64,000 nucleotides of DNA, from positions 368,675 through 432,674 of the forward strand of contig JANWVY010000003.1 in NCBI GenBank assembly GCA_025056455.1, in the 5' to 3' direction. The notes below the pieces were generated by a model. It was not told the origin of the DNA. It was given only the letters and a program-made list of their open reading frames with translations, and did no database searches. This DNA is from Bryobacteraceae bacterium. GTDB lineage: Bacteria; Acidobacteriota; Terriglobia; Bryobacterales; Bryobacteraceae. The position numbers were made by a program, and so were the translations under genes. How positions within the stretch are numbered: position 1 is the first letter of the stretch; each line of letters opens with the position of its first letter. Positions 47,942 through 57,416 of this stretch are shown here, in pieces.

Positions 47942-48300
47942 CCTTGACCTGAACGAGACAGGCGACGGAGAGCCAGAGCCTTCAACACTATACCAAACTC
48001 CCTCCACTTTGATGTTGCCTCTTGCCGCCCGAGCAGGCCGGGGAAAGCGCATCGCGCCAGCCGGGCAAAGAGGGTGCTCCGCTCACTCAAACATTATCCA
48101 TAAAAATTGTTTGATCCGGGAGACACTAGCAATCTGGCCGCAGCGCTTGCGGAAAAATTTCGCCAGCACGCGCGAAGTTGTGTTTCTTGCCGATGAAAGG
48201 TTTGTGAATCGTCGCTTGGTGCGGTTTCGTCTAGAGCTTGTCAAGCCATAATGGCAAAAGGCGGCCCTAGGAGGCCTTGCCAAGCACTTGAGACCTATTC
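47942..48300. other. divergent intergenic region between ftsK and pyk
   Basis: This 359-bp stretch has no convincing gene. It should carry both promoters. An imperfect inverted repeat (GGCAAAAGGC with GCCTTGCC, 48253-48281) contains AGGAGG at 48269-48274, which is 26 nt before the pyk ATG, too far for a normal ribosome-binding site unless the RNA folds. A basic 66-codon open frame on the minus strand (48083-48283) has no recognisable features. Confidence 0.3.
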
Positions 48301-49722
48301 ATGCCAGTCACGAAGATCGTAGCGACGCTCGGACCTTCCAGCCAGACCGAAGAACGGATCCGTGAGTTGATGCTTGCCGGCGTTAACGTGTTTCGCATCA
48401 ACGCTTCGCACGCCCAACCGGAGGACATCGCGCGGTTGATTGGGCTCGTGCGCAAGGTGTCCGACGAAATGCACTACTACGCTGGCGTACTGCTGGATTT
48501 GCAGGGTCCGAAGATCCGTCTAGGGACCTTTGAAAATGGCGGCTGTACGCTCGAAACGGGCGCGCGATTCACCATTACGACCGAGCCTGTTCAAGGAACG
48601 TGTGAAGTGGCGTCGACCACTTACCCTGATTTTGCCAAAGATGTCAAACCCGACGACCGGATTCTACTCGCCGACGGCAGCGTGGAGCTGCGAGCGCTTT
48701 ACTCCGATGGCAAGCAAGTGATTTGCGAAGTAGTCTCTGGGGGTCCGGTGAGCGACCGCAAAGGGATCAATCTTCCCGGCGTACGCGTGAGCACTCCCTC
48801 GCTGACGAAGAAAGACATGGCGGACTTGCGGCGCGCCTTGGAGGTTGGCATTGATTTCGTGGCCCTGTCTTTTGTGCGCCGGCGCGAGGACGTTCTCCGG
48901 TTACGGCACTTTCTGGAAGAGAACGACGCCAGTGTGCCGATTGTCTCCAAGATTGAAAAGCCCGAAGCCTGGGAAAACCTGAAGGCGATTTTAGAGGAGT
49001 CCGACGGAGTGATGGTAGCGCGCGGGGACTTGGGCGTGGAAATGGCCTTAGAGAAGGTGCCCGCCATCCAAAAGGAAATCATCACTCAAGCGCGGCGACA
49101 CGGCAAATTCGTGATTACGGCCACGCAAATGCTTGAATCGATGATCCACAATCCGTTTCCCACGCGGGCCGAAGTGAGCGATGTGGCGAATGCAATTTAC
49201 GATGGCACGGACGCGGTGATGCTTTCGGCAGAAACCTCGGCTGGCAAATATCCGGTGGAAGCGGTGCGGATGATGTCGCGGATTGCGGCCGAGGCTGAGT
49301 ATTCCATCCGGCAACACGGATTCCCAGCCCCCCCCCAAGATGGCGAGATGACGCACCCGCGCATTATCGCGCACGCAGCCTTTCAAGCGGCGCAGATGAC
49401 CAACGCGGCGGCGATTTGCGTTTTTAGCGTGAGTGGGGCCAGCGGACGACTGGTGGCGAGTTTGCGTCCGCCGGTGCCGGTCTATGTGTTTACGCACTCG
49501 ATTGAAGTGGCACGGCAGCTGAGTATTGTGTATGGCGTCCGGGCTTTGGTGACGGGCCATCACGGCTCATTTGATGAAATGCTGACGGAGATGGACTTGC
49601 TGCTGTGCGAACGCAAGAGTCTGAAGCCACGCGATTGCGTGGTTTTCGTTGCTGGTCAACCGATTGGGCGCAAGGGAACGACCAACCTTCTGAAGCTGCA
49701 CCGCGTCGGGGAACTGCGCTAA
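48301..49722 (+). CDS. pyk: pyruvate kinase
   Basis: This 473-aa glycolytic enzyme makes pyruvate and ATP from phosphoenolpyruvate and ADP. It has the N-terminal TKIVATLGPSS, FRINASHA, LDLQGPKIRLG, VSKIEKPEAW (catalytic-loop Lys), VARGDLGVEM and the ATQMLESMI signature. The C-terminal allosteric domain is complete. An in-frame stop at 48289 limits the N-terminus. It is followed 9 nt later by guaB, so the two are probably co-transcribed. Confidence 0.97.
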   Translation: MPVTKIVATLGPSSQTEERIRELMLAGVNVFRINASHAQPEDIARLIGLVRKVSDEMHYYAGVLLDLQGPKIRLGTFENGGCTLETGARFTITTEPVQGTCEVASTTYPDFAKDVKPDDRILLADGSVELRALYSDGKQVICEVVSGGPVSDRKGINLPGVRVSTPSLTKKDMADLRRALEVGIDFVALSFVRRREDVLRLRHFLEENDASVPIVSKIEKPEAWENLKAILEESDGVMVARGDLGVEMALEKVPAIQKEIITQARRHGKFVITATQMLESMIHNPFPTRAEVSDVANAIYDGTDAVMLSAETSAGKYPVEAVRMMSRIAAEAEYSIRQHGFPAPPQDGEMTHPRIIAHAAFQAAQMTNAAAICVFSVSGASGRLVASLRPPVPVYVFTHSIEVARQLSIVYGVRALVTGHHGSFDEMLTEMDLLLCERKSLKPRDCVVFVAGQPIGRKGTTNLLKLHRVGELR

Positions 49723-49731
49723 CCTCTTGCT

Positions 49732-51189
49732 ATGGTCCAGGAGAACATCGCCGAAGGCCTTACCTTCGACGACGTGCTGCTTCAGCCTGCTCGCAGTAAC
49801 GTCCTTCCCGCGCAAGTGGACACGCGCACTCGCTTTAGCCGGAACATCAACCTGAACATCCCCATCGTCAGCTCCGCCATGGACACAGTCACCGAGTCCC
49901 ATCTGGCCATTGCGCTGGCGCAGCAGGGCGGTATTGGGATCATCCACCGCAATATGTCGATTGAGAGGCAGGCCGAAGAGGTTGACCGCGTCAAGCGCAG
50001 CGAAAGCGGCATGATTGTGGATCCGATCACGGTCAGCCCGGAGGCCAAAATCTCCGATGCTTTGGAGCTGATGAAGCGCTATCGCATTTCCGGGGTTCCG
50101 GTGACGGAATCCGACGGCAAACTGGTGGGCATTCTCACCAACCGCGACTTGCGGTTTGAAACGCGTTTTGACGAGCCAGTCAAGCGGGCCATGACGTCGA
50201 AAAACTTGATCACGGTTCCTGTGGGCACTACGCTTGAACAGGCGCAGGAAATCTTACACCAGCACCGCGTGGAGAAGTTGCTGGTTGTTGATGACAACTA
50301 CATCCTGAAAGGGCTGATAACGGTCAAAGACATCCAGAAAAAGCTGAAGTATCCAAATGCCGCTAAGGATGATCATGGGCGGCTGCGAGTGGGAGCGGCG
50401 GTGGGCGCCACGGGGGATTTTCTTGAGCGGGCGCTTGAGCTGGCGCGCAAAAAAGTGGATGCGATCGTAATTGACACCGCACATGGCCACAGCGAGCGCG
50501 TCATGCAGGCCATCCGGATTTTGAAGCGAGAAATCCCGAAGGTGGACTTAGTCGCGGGCAACGTTGGAACCTACGAAGGAGCAAAAGAGCTGATCGAGCT
50601 TGGGGTGGATGGGATTAAGGTAGGGATCGGGCCGGGCTCGATCTGCACGACGCGAGTGGTGACGGGCGCAGGAGTACCTCAGATTACGGCGATCATGGAG
50701 GCGGCGAAAGCGGCGCGTGCGGCAGCGGTGCCGCTGATTGCCGACGGCGGAATCAAATACTCCGGCGATATTACGAAGGCTCTCGCGGCTGGAGCCGATT
50801 CGGTGATGATTGGGAGTTTATTTGCGGGAACAGACGAGAGTCCCGGCGAGACCATTCTGTACCAAGGCCGCACGTTTAAAAGCTACCGGGGGATGGGTTC
50901 GCTGGGCGCGATGGGGCAAAGCGCAGCCGACCGTTATTCGCTCGATCCGAACCAGAAGATGGTGCCCGAGGGCATCGAAGGGCGGGTTCCTTACAAAGGT
51001 CCGCTGGCAGATATGGTTTACCAGCTGGTGGGCGGTGTGCGCGCGGGAATGGGCTATTGCGGATGTGCAACCATTGCGGAACTCCAGCAGCGGGCGCGTT
51101 TCCTTCGTGTCACCTTTGCTGGCCTGCGCGAAAGCCATGTCCACGATGTCATTATCACCAAGGAAGCCCCGAACTACCGCGTCGAATAA
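49732..51189 (+). CDS. guaB: IMP dehydrogenase
   Basis: This 485-aa enzyme oxidises IMP to XMP, the first committed step of GMP synthesis. Two CBS domains occupy about residues 95-205. The catalytic loop is [20 protein letters not shown] with Cys305. The mobile-flap and Arg-Tyr segments (GSLGAMGQ and FKSYRGMGS) are present. The ATG at 49732 is 9 nt after the pyk stop. Confidence 0.97.
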   Translation: MVQENIAEGLTFDDVLLQPARSNVLPAQVDTRTRFSRNINLNIPIVSSAMDTVTESHLAIALAQQGGIGIIHRNMSIERQAEEVDRVKRSESGMIVDPITVSPEAKISDALELMKRYRISGVPVTESDGKLVGILTNRDLRFETRFDEPVKRAMTSKNLITVPVGTTLEQAQEILHQHRVEKLLVVDDNYILKGLITVKDIQKKLKYPNAAKDDHGRLRVGAAVGATGDFLERALELARKKVDAIVIDTAHGHSERVMQAIRILKREIPKVDLVAGNVGTYEGAKELIELGVDGIKVGIGPGSICTTRVVTGAGVPQITAIMEAAKAARAAAVPLIADGGIKYSGDITKALAAGADSVMIGSLFAGTDESPGETILYQGRTFKSYRGMGSLGAMGQSAADRYSLDPNQKMVPEGIEGRVPYKGPLADMVYQLVGGVRAGMGYCGCATIAELQQRARFLRVTFAGLRESHVHDVIITKEAPNYRVE

Positions 51190-51252
51190 AGCGGTAGGCT
51201 GGCAGGCCTCCGCGAGCGAAAGCTTTTAGCTGCATGCGGGCTGTGGAAAGTG

Positions 51253-52872
51253 ATGGCAACCAAAACCTCAACCTTCGATGTCATCGTCGTCGGCTCAGGG
51301 CCGGGGGGAGGAATCGCCGCCTATGCGCTCACTCGGGCGGGAGCGCGAGTGGCGCTGGTTGAAGCGGGCCGTCGTCTGCGCCCGGGCATCGACTATAACG
51401 CCCACGGCAACGTGTACGAGAAGCTCGAGGCGCGTCTCAAAGCTGGTTTCACCCATCCGGTTTCGAGTGTTTGGCGGGATTTCGCCGAGAAAGATCATTT
51501 TGTCGCTGTCGGTGACAACCCGCGACATGGCTTGCTGCGCGCACTCGGCGGGCGGTCGCTGTGCTGGGCGGGACACAGTTTGCGGTTCGGACCGGGCGAT
51601 TTCCGGCGTTGGCCAATCTCCTACGAAGAAGTCGCTCCGTATTACGAGCGTGCGGAGCGGTTGATGCAAGTGCATGGGGAGAAGAACGGCCTGTGGAATT
51701 TGCCAGATGGCGTCTTTGAAAAGCCTGTACCCATGCGGTTGCCCGAGCAGAAGTTAAAGCTCGGCGTGGAGCGGCTTAAGGCGCGGGGCCGGAAGATGGA
51801 ATTTGTGCCGCAGCGCAAGGCGATTCCCACCGAGCGGAAACCGGGCGGCCGAACCGTGTGCCATTATTGCGGCAACTGCATGGCAGGCTGCGAGGTGGAT
51901 TCAAAATATACTTCCGCGAATACCGCCATTCCTCTGGCGCTCAAAACGGGACGTTTGACGGTCTTCACCGAATGCTTCATGAGGCGGATCGAATATGATC
52001 CGCGCTCGAACCGTGTGACCGGGATTGAGTATGTGGACGCAACGGGTCGCAGTTCAGGGCTGCGGGCCCGGGTGCTGGTGCTCGCTTGCAGTGCGGTTGA
52101 AACGGCCCGCCACCTGCTGATCAACGGGCTAGCGAATTCGAGCGGACAAGTGGGGCGGAATTTGACCAGTCATTTTGGCGTCACGGTCGTCGGTGAGTTT
52201 CCCGATTTGCGAACACGGGATGTTTCTAACGACGATGGCACGGATTACTATCACAGTCTGCTGACGGGACTTTATTGGGATTCCCCAAACCCAAAGTTTG
52301 AAGGCACCTACCAGGTTCAATGTGGCGCGGGGCTAAACCCGCGGCGGCTGATCGTGACGCCCGCTGGATTTGGCAAGGGATATGTGAAGGAACTGATCGC
52401 GGCCAACGCGGCGCATGCCTCCATGAATATGCAGGGCTCGACGCTCGTCACCAGCCAGGTATATGTGGATCTTGATCCGGTGCGGAAAGACCGCTGGGGA
52501 CTACCTCTGCCGCGACTGCACCTACACTATTCAGACAGCGATCTCGCCATGGCGCGTGACATGGTGGCCACTTGCGAGGAAATCATTCGGGTGGCTGGGG
52601 GGCGAGTTCTTCAAACCCCAGGTGAGATTCGCGACGCGAAGTCCCTAGTCATTGACTCCAACCACTGGGTCGGCACAGCCCGGATGGGAACAGACCCTCG
52701 CACTTCGGTGGTCAACACCTCTTGCCAGAGCCATGATATTCCGAATCTTTTTATCGGAGATGCCTCGGTGTTTGCCGCAAATCCGGAAAAGAACCCCACT
52801 TTGACCAACATTGCGCTGGCCTGGCGCATGAGCGATCTACTGGCCTCGAAGTTGAAAAAGGGGGAATTCTAG
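51253..52872 (+). CDS. GMC-family FAD oxidoreductase
   Basis: This is a 539-aa glucose-methanol-choline oxidoreductase. It has the N-terminal dinucleotide fold VIVVGSGPGGGIAAYAL, the substrate region NHWVGTARMGTDPRTSVVN and the C-terminal NPTLTNIALAWRMSDLL. A CHYCGNCMAGC cysteine cluster (about residues 200-215) is typical of gluconate-2-dehydrogenase-like members. The next gene encodes a subunit-3 partner, 2 nt away. Together they probably form a membrane-linked sugar or polyol dehydrogenase. The ATG at 51253 directly follows an in-frame GTG; either could start. Confidence 0.9.
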   Translation: MATKTSTFDVIVVGSGPGGGIAAYALTRAGARVALVEAGRRLRPGIDYNAHGNVYEKLEARLKAGFTHPVSSVWRDFAEKDHFVAVGDNPRHGLLRALGGRSLCWAGHSLRFGPGDFRRWPISYEEVAPYYERAERLMQVHGEKNGLWNLPDGVFEKPVPMRLPEQKLKLGVERLKARGRKMEFVPQRKAIPTERKPGGRTVCHYCGNCMAGCEVDSKYTSANTAIPLALKTGRLTVFTECFMRRIEYDPRSNRVTGIEYVDATGRSSGLRARVLVLACSAVETARHLLINGLANSSGQVGRNLTSHFGVTVVGEFPDLRTRDVSNDDGTDYYHSLLTGLYWDSPNPKFEGTYQVQCGAGLNPRRLIVTPAGFGKGYVKELIAANAAHASMNMQGSTLVTSQVYVDLDPVRKDRWGLPLPRLHLHYSDSDLAMARDMVATCEEIIRVAGGRVLQTPGEIRDAKSLVIDSNHWVGTARMGTDPRTSVVNTSCQSHDIPNLFIGDASVFAANPEKNPTLTNIALAWRMSDLLASKLKKGEF

Positions 52873-52874
52873 CC

Positions 52875-53357
52875 ATGAAACGCCGTGAGTTGTTCCCGAT
52901 TCTAGGGGCAGGGATTGCCTGGGGCCAGCCCTCCCAGACCCCCCGCTTCTTTACTGCCGAGCAATATCGCACTGTGGTTGCGGTCGCTGATACCCTGCTG
53001 CCTGATGACGGCGACATTCCCGGGGCGGTCCGCGCCGGCGCACCATGGTTTATTGACACCACGCTGTTTTATGTTCCCACCGCGCGACAAGCCTGGCTCG
53101 AGGGACTCGAGGCGGTCGATGGGGAGGCGCAGCGGGAGTACGGCAAGAAGTTCGCTGAGCTTTCTGAAGCGGAACGGATCGCGGTGATGGAGCGCTTCAG
53201 CCAGCGCGAGGACCAACCTCAAACAGCGGGTGAGCATTTCTTTGTGTTGGCTCGGCGCCAGGTTTTGGAAGCATGGCTACTCTCGGAGGCGGGGCAGCGC
53301 CAAGGCCTCCGATATCGCGGAAATACGGCAGTCGAAGAGTTTCCGCCGGCCGATTAA
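52875..53357 (+). CDS. gluconate 2-dehydrogenase subunit 3-like protein
   Basis: This 160-aa protein belongs to the gluconate-2-dehydrogenase subunit 3 family (pattern EQYRTVVAVADTLLPDDGD). The N-terminus MKRRELFPILGAGIAWG is Tat-like and should export the complex with the GMC flavoprotein encoded 2 nt upstream. It has no cofactor motif of its own. A cytochrome c subunit, often the third component, is not adjacent. Confidence 0.88.
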   Translation: MKRRELFPILGAGIAWGQPSQTPRFFTAEQYRTVVAVADTLLPDDGDIPGAVRAGAPWFIDTTLFYVPTARQAWLEGLEAVDGEAQREYGKKFAELSEAERIAVMERFSQREDQPQTAGEHFFVLARRQVLEAWLLSEAGQRQGLRYRGNTAVEEFPPAD

Positions 53358-53425
53358 GTGGCGAGGATGCCCGCACACCCGCAAGCATCTCGCTTCGCTC
53401 AATCGATGATACCCGCTCACTGTCT

Positions 53426-53523
53426 GCTAGGATCTAGCTACCAGAGTCCCCACAAAACCAAGGCGTGGAGGTAAGGCGGATTCCCTTCCTTATTGGCTGT
53501 CGGCATCTCGCTAGGATCTAGCT
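53426..53523. repeat. two identical 14-bp repeats in the gap after the GMC pair
   Basis: GCTAGGATCTAGCT occurs at 53426-53439 and 53510-53523, 84 bp apart. Each copy is itself a near-palindrome (GCTAG-GAT-CTAGC). The surrounding 274-bp gap (53358-53631) between the convergent GMC pair and the Oar-like gene holds no gene. Confidence 0.45.
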
Positions 53524-53631
53524 GGCAGCGCATGCCCGAGAACCCCCGCCCCTTCCCTTGCCGTCACCAGGGGACGCCTATTCCGCAGGCAACCGACCGG
53601 GACTTCGCATTTCAGGACAAAGCCTGCCCCC

Positions 53632-56600
53632 TTAAAAGTAGAGCTTGACCGCCACTTGGAAAATGCGCATCGGGTTGCGCAAGGTGCGGATTTCACCGAC
53701 GCGCGGACCGTCCGGAACGACCGAATCCAAGCCAAGATAGCTCAGCCCGTTTGGGGTGCCGAATTGCGGCGTATTGAAAGCATTGAAGGCTTCGCCGCGA
53801 AATTGCAGGCGCCCTTGTTCGCCCAGCTGGGGAATTCTCCAGTTTTTGCCGACCGACAGATCCAAGCTCCGGGTTCCTGGGGAAACCAGAATCCCGTTGC
53901 CAGCGTTGCCGTACTTGCATAGGTCGAGGCGGCCCGGAATATTGCAGTCGGTTCTGCGGAAGGCCGTGGGATCATACCATAACTTCCGCGTAGCGGCTTT
54001 CCCAAGGCGGCCATCGGCGATGCGATCCGGCCGGGTGCTACTGATATCAGTATTCAGGTTGCCGCCGGAAAGGGTGAAGGGGAAACCGGTGCGAAGCGTG
54101 ATGATGCCGCTGGCCTGCCAGCCTCCGAAGACAGCCTTGGTGAAACCTGTCGAGCCTTTAAAAAAGGGTAAGTCGTAGACGAAGTTGGTGATGGCGTTAT
54201 GGGTGATGTCAAAGCCATAACGCGTGCGGTCGGACCGGCGGTCGCGAGGATTTTGATAGATGGCTTGCACGTCGCCCGCTGGGTCGTTGCGGCCGTAGCC
54301 TTCACCGAGCGCCTTGCCGTAGGTGTAGGCCAGGCCAAAGGTGAAGCCGTGGCTGTATCGTTTTTGCAGCTGGACTTGGAGTGCGTGGTAGTTTGCGTTG
54401 GCGTAGCTGTCGAGGTAGCGGATGTTGTTGAGCAAGCGCGGCTGGTTGCCCTCGCCTGCGCTGATATAGGCTTGGTAGGGACGGCGCCGGTTAAAGTCGG
54501 TATCCGGCGAGGGATCGGGGCAATTGAAGTTCGAGACGGTGTTGTCGAGATGGCTTGTTTTCGATCCTACATAGCCAACCGTAAGTACGGCGCTGAAGGG
54601 CAACTGGCGCTGGATATCGAAGCTCCATTGAATGTAGTTGCTGGCGCGGTTGTCGGGAATCATGGCCAAGACATTGGTGCGAGCCGCAGCTGTTCCCTGC
54701 CCTGGGAATGGGTTGTCGAGGGTGAGAATGGTGGTGCCGGGGCGGAAGCGCCGGGTTTGGATGTTGTAGACCTGTCCGGCGTAGCTGTAAGGGATAACCT
54801 GCGCCACGTCGGTGACCTGGTTAAAGCCGAAGGTGCCCGAAAGCGGCGGTTGCAAATTCAGGATCGAGAAGTTGTTGAGTTGTTGAGCGTTGGCATACCA
54901 TCCGGCGCCCGTGCGGATCACCCACTTTTCGGTTGCGCGGAAGGCGATACCCAGCCGGGGCATGAAAAATCGTTCTTCGGGATCGTAGAAGCGGTAGGGC
55001 TTACCGGGCTCGGGGACAACAGTGGGTAGAAGTTGACCGTCGCTGGAGCGGGTGAGGATATCGAGGCGAAGAGAACGCCAGGTCCGGTTGACATCGGTGG
55101 CGAGGCCGAAGTAGTCCCAGCGAACGCCAGCATTGATGGTAAGGCGGCGGGTAGCTTTCCATTCATCAAGGAAGTAGGCGCTCCAGCGATGCTGGCGTGG
55201 CTTCTGGAGCAGGAGGCCTTCGGCCGTGGTAGAGCCGTTGGGATATCCCATCAGCCAGCCGGCGAGGGGATAACCGCCCGGGCAACACGAGAGGCTGCCA
55301 TAGGGGACGTTGGCCGCTGCGCGTTCAATCGTCAGGCGGCGGTACTCCATGCCCATTTTGTAGTGGTGTTTGGAGCGGATGATGGAGAAGTTATCCGAAA
55401 TTTGGAACGTATCATTGAAATCGATGCGGGCGCCCGAATCGCCTTGGATGATTCCGGTGGGAGGGATAGCCGCTTCAAGAGGCCGGAATTTGCGGTTGTT
55501 GTCGACGGCTACTCGGAACTGGCCGATGCCAAGCGAATCCACATCGAAGTTTGTATTCGTGCGGGGGTTGGATTGATCGTGGTCGACACGGTTATATCCA
55601 AAACGGAATTCGTTCAGCACGGTGGGACGGAACATGTGCAGCCACTGGGAGGCCACATTGTTGGGACGGAGACTGTAGTTGGTGCCGAAGTTGGGATTGA
55701 GCGCAGGGTTGCGGAAGCTGGTGCGCTGTCCAGCGTAGCGCACAAAAACGCGGTCGTTGGAATTGAAATTGTGGTCAATCCGGGCGAAGTACTGGTTCTG
55801 ATCTAAGAAGGAAGGCACCGAAGCAATGACGTTGACGTCGAGGATGTCTTCCGGGCGGAACTGGGGCAAGGGCAGATAGGTATTGATGAAGTTTTGAGCG
55901 TTGCGGTTGATGCGGTTGGGGGGAATGATGTTGTTGATTTGGCCGTCCGGTCCGCGGAATGGCTCTCCGGTCATGGGATCGAAGATAATGATGGGCGGGC
56001 GGATCGGCACGCCGTTGCGGATCACCGGACGCAACAAAGCGGAAAAATCGCCACGGCGAAATTCTTCGGGAAACCAGAAAGCCTGCTGGACGGACTCGAC
56101 GGTTTGACGCACGCCTTCGTAATTAAAGCTCCAAAATGTGCGGTCTTTGCCGTTGTAGCGCGGCAACTTCACGGGGCCAGCCAGCCATGCTCCGAACTGA
56201 TGGCGGCGAAGCGCATTTTTCTTTCGTTCGGGAACGCCGGGCGGAAGCTCGAAGTTCAGGAAGTAGTCCCGGGCATCGAGGATGTTGTTGCGGATGAAAT
56301 CAAAAAAGGTGCCATGGAACTCGTTGGTGCCGCTTTTGAGTGCGATTTGGACCACGGCGCCGTTGTTCTGGCCATACTCGGCCGAAACCGTACCGGTTTG
56401 AATCTTAACCTCTTCAATGGCGTCAATGGAGGGATTGAAGAGTACCTGGTTGACAAGGGGCTCCGTGGCCACGACGCCATCCATGGTGATGTTTTGGTTG
56501 GCGTCGCGCTGGCCGTTGGCGCTGAGTGTGGTGGCGGCGCCGGGAAACGGGAATCCGGTGTTGGAACTAATGCTCTGACCCATGCGCGTGCCATACTGAA

Positions 56601-57078
56601 CGCCTGGCGTAAGGATGGCGAGACTGGCGAAGTTGCGCCCAAGCAGCGGTAACTCTTGAACCCGGCGGCGCTCGATGGTGGTGGAGACGGCAGCGTCGTC
56701 AGTTTTCAATTCGACGGATGTGGCCTGCACCTCCACTCGCTCGGTGGCAGCGCCGACTTCGAGCGTGATGTTGACACGCGCTTTTTGCTGATAGGAGACG
56801 TTGATTCCAGTTTGGGTGTAAGTCTTAAAGCCAGCCATGGAGACCGTAATCGAGTAGTCGCCAATCTCGATTAAAGGAAAGGAATAGTTACCGGCGGAAT
56901 CGGTGACCGTTTGGCGTCGCTCCCCCGTCGCAAGGCGTAACAGCGTAACCTGAGCAGACGGAACCACAGCTCCAGTGGAATCCGTAACCGTGCCGAGGAC
57001 CTCGGTGGAAATGGTTTGGGCAGGAAGTGGCTGCAACCACACCGCAGAAAGACAGAGCAAGGTAAGGATGCGGGACAT
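53632..57078 (-). CDS. second Oar-like TonB-dependent receptor with carboxypeptidase-regulatory domain
   Basis: This receptor is about 1148 aa. Signal peptide: ILTLLCLSAVWLQPLPAQ. A carboxypeptidase-regulatory domain at about residues 25-110 (GTVTDSSGAVVPSAQVTLLR) is followed by a plug with LPLLGRNFASLAIL and ITMDGVVATEP, then a barrel ending in FQVAVKLYF. It shares its layout with the receptor at 18-22 kb but the barrel differs clearly, so the ligands probably differ. The ATG at 57078 is preferred over a TTG at 57090; GGGGG precedes it. The upstream region has a good minus-strand promoter and a hairpin. Confidence 0.93.
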   Translation of the reverse strand: MSRILTLLCLSAVWLQPLPAQTISTEVLGTVTDSTGAVVPSAQVTLLRLATGERRQTVTDSAGNYSFPLIEIGDYSITVSMAGFKTYTQTGINVSYQQKARVNITLEVGAATERVEVQATSVELKTDDAAVSTTIERRRVQELPLLGRNFASLAILTPGVQYGTRMGQSISSNTGFPFPGAATTLSANGQRDANQNITMDGVVATEPLVNQVLFNPSIDAIEEVKIQTGTVSAEYGQNNGAVVQIALKSGTNEFHGTFFDFIRNNILDARDYFLNFELPPGVPERKKNALRRHQFGAWLAGPVKLPRYNGKDRTFWSFNYEGVRQTVESVQQAFWFPEEFRRGDFSALLRPVIRNGVPIRPPIIIFDPMTGEPFRGPDGQINNIIPPNRINRNAQNFINTYLPLPQFRPEDILDVNVIASVPSFLDQNQYFARIDHNFNSNDRVFVRYAGQRTSFRNPALNPNFGTNYSLRPNNVASQWLHMFRPTVLNEFRFGYNRVDHDQSNPRTNTNFDVDSLGIGQFRVAVDNNRKFRPLEAAIPPTGIIQGDSGARIDFNDTFQISDNFSIIRSKHHYKMGMEYRRLTIERAAANVPYGSLSCCPGGYPLAGWLMGYPNGSTTAEGLLLQKPRQHRWSAYFLDEWKATRRLTINAGVRWDYFGLATDVNRTWRSLRLDILTRSSDGQLLPTVVPEPGKPYRFYDPEERFFMPRLGIAFRATEKWVIRTGAGWYANAQQLNNFSILNLQPPLSGTFGFNQVTDVAQVIPYSYAGQVYNIQTRRFRPGTTILTLDNPFPGQGTAAARTNVLAMIPDNRASNYIQWSFDIQRQLPFSAVLTVGYVGSKTSHLDNTVSNFNCPDPSPDTDFNRRRPYQAYISAGEGNQPRLLNNIRYLDSYANANYHALQVQLQKRYSHGFTFGLAYTYGKALGEGYGRNDPAGDVQAIYQNPRDRRSDRTRYGFDITHNAITNFVYDLPFFKGSTGFTKAVFGGWQASGIITLRTGFPFTLSGGNLNTDISSTRPDRIADGRLGKAATRKLWYDPTAFRRTDCNIPGRLDLCKYGNAGNGILVSPGTRSLDLSVGKNWRIPQLGEQGRLQFRGEAFNAFNTPQFGTPNGLSYLGLDSVVPDGPRVGEIRTLRNPMRIFQVAVKLYF

Positions 57079-57135
57079 GGGAACCCCCAAGACTGACCCT
57101 CGCTTCGTGGCGGGATGTTTCTAACCTCCAGTTGC

Positions 57136-57154
57136 CCGCTCCCCGGTGGAGCGG
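57136..57154 (-). promoter_or_regulatory. hairpin in the leader of the second Oar-like gene
   Basis: CCGCTCC and GGAGCGG form a 7-bp stem around CCGGT. It lies between the promoter and the start codon, so it would be in the mRNA leader. It has no T-run and is not a terminator. Confidence 0.35.
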
Positions 57155-57172
57155 ACCTCCTTATGGGGCCCT

Positions 57173-57201
57173 AGTATACATTCAGTCAGAGGTGAAACCA
57201 A
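57173..57201 (-). promoter_or_regulatory. promoter of the second Oar-like receptor
   Basis: On the minus strand TTGGTT (57201-57196), a 17-nt spacer and TATACT (57178-57173) form a good sigma70-type promoter. The leader would be about 90 nt. Confidence 0.5.
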
Positions 57202-57242
57202 GCCCGTTGTTTGTAATTCTTGCGACAAACGCACAAAGGAAC

Positions 57243-57260
57243 TGTGACAGTGACGTCACA
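57243..57260. promoter_or_regulatory. 18-bp palindromic operator candidate TGTGACAGTGACGTCACA
   Basis: TGTGAC and GTCACA are perfect 6-bp arms separated by 6 bp, and the right half also contains the palindrome TGACGTCA. It lies in the 338-bp divergent gap (57079-57416) between the Oar-like gene and the MetX-like gene, about 42 bp upstream of the receptor -35. The spacing is 2 bp longer than the CRP consensus TGTGA-N6-TCACA. Confidence 0.35.
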
Positions 57261-57416
57261 TCGGTTCGAGAGGGGGCAGCGGGCCGAGGAGACCGTCTGG
57301 CGAGAAGAGCGGCAAGGAGCGGCATCACGGGGGGGGCGGTGAATTCGAGTTGTGATTTTTTGCGAGCCGCAATCGAGCCGACATTTTTGCGTGACCTGTA
57401 GCTGAAATTTTGGGGC

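Noticed and set aside
48083..48283. Basic 66-codon frame on the minus strand between ftsK and pyk
   Set aside because: It has no ATG or ribosome-binding site and no recognisable motif; probably chance in a promoter region.
54199..56652. Chain of plus-strand open frames (54199-55029, 55033-55806, 55894-56652) that looks like an operon
   Set aside because: All are antisense to the second Oar-like receptor, share its frame relation and have no family signatures.
57243..57260. TGTGACAGTGACGTCACA as a canonical CRP site
   Set aside because: The spacing between TGTGA and TCACA is 8 bp, not 6, so only a generic dyad is claimed.
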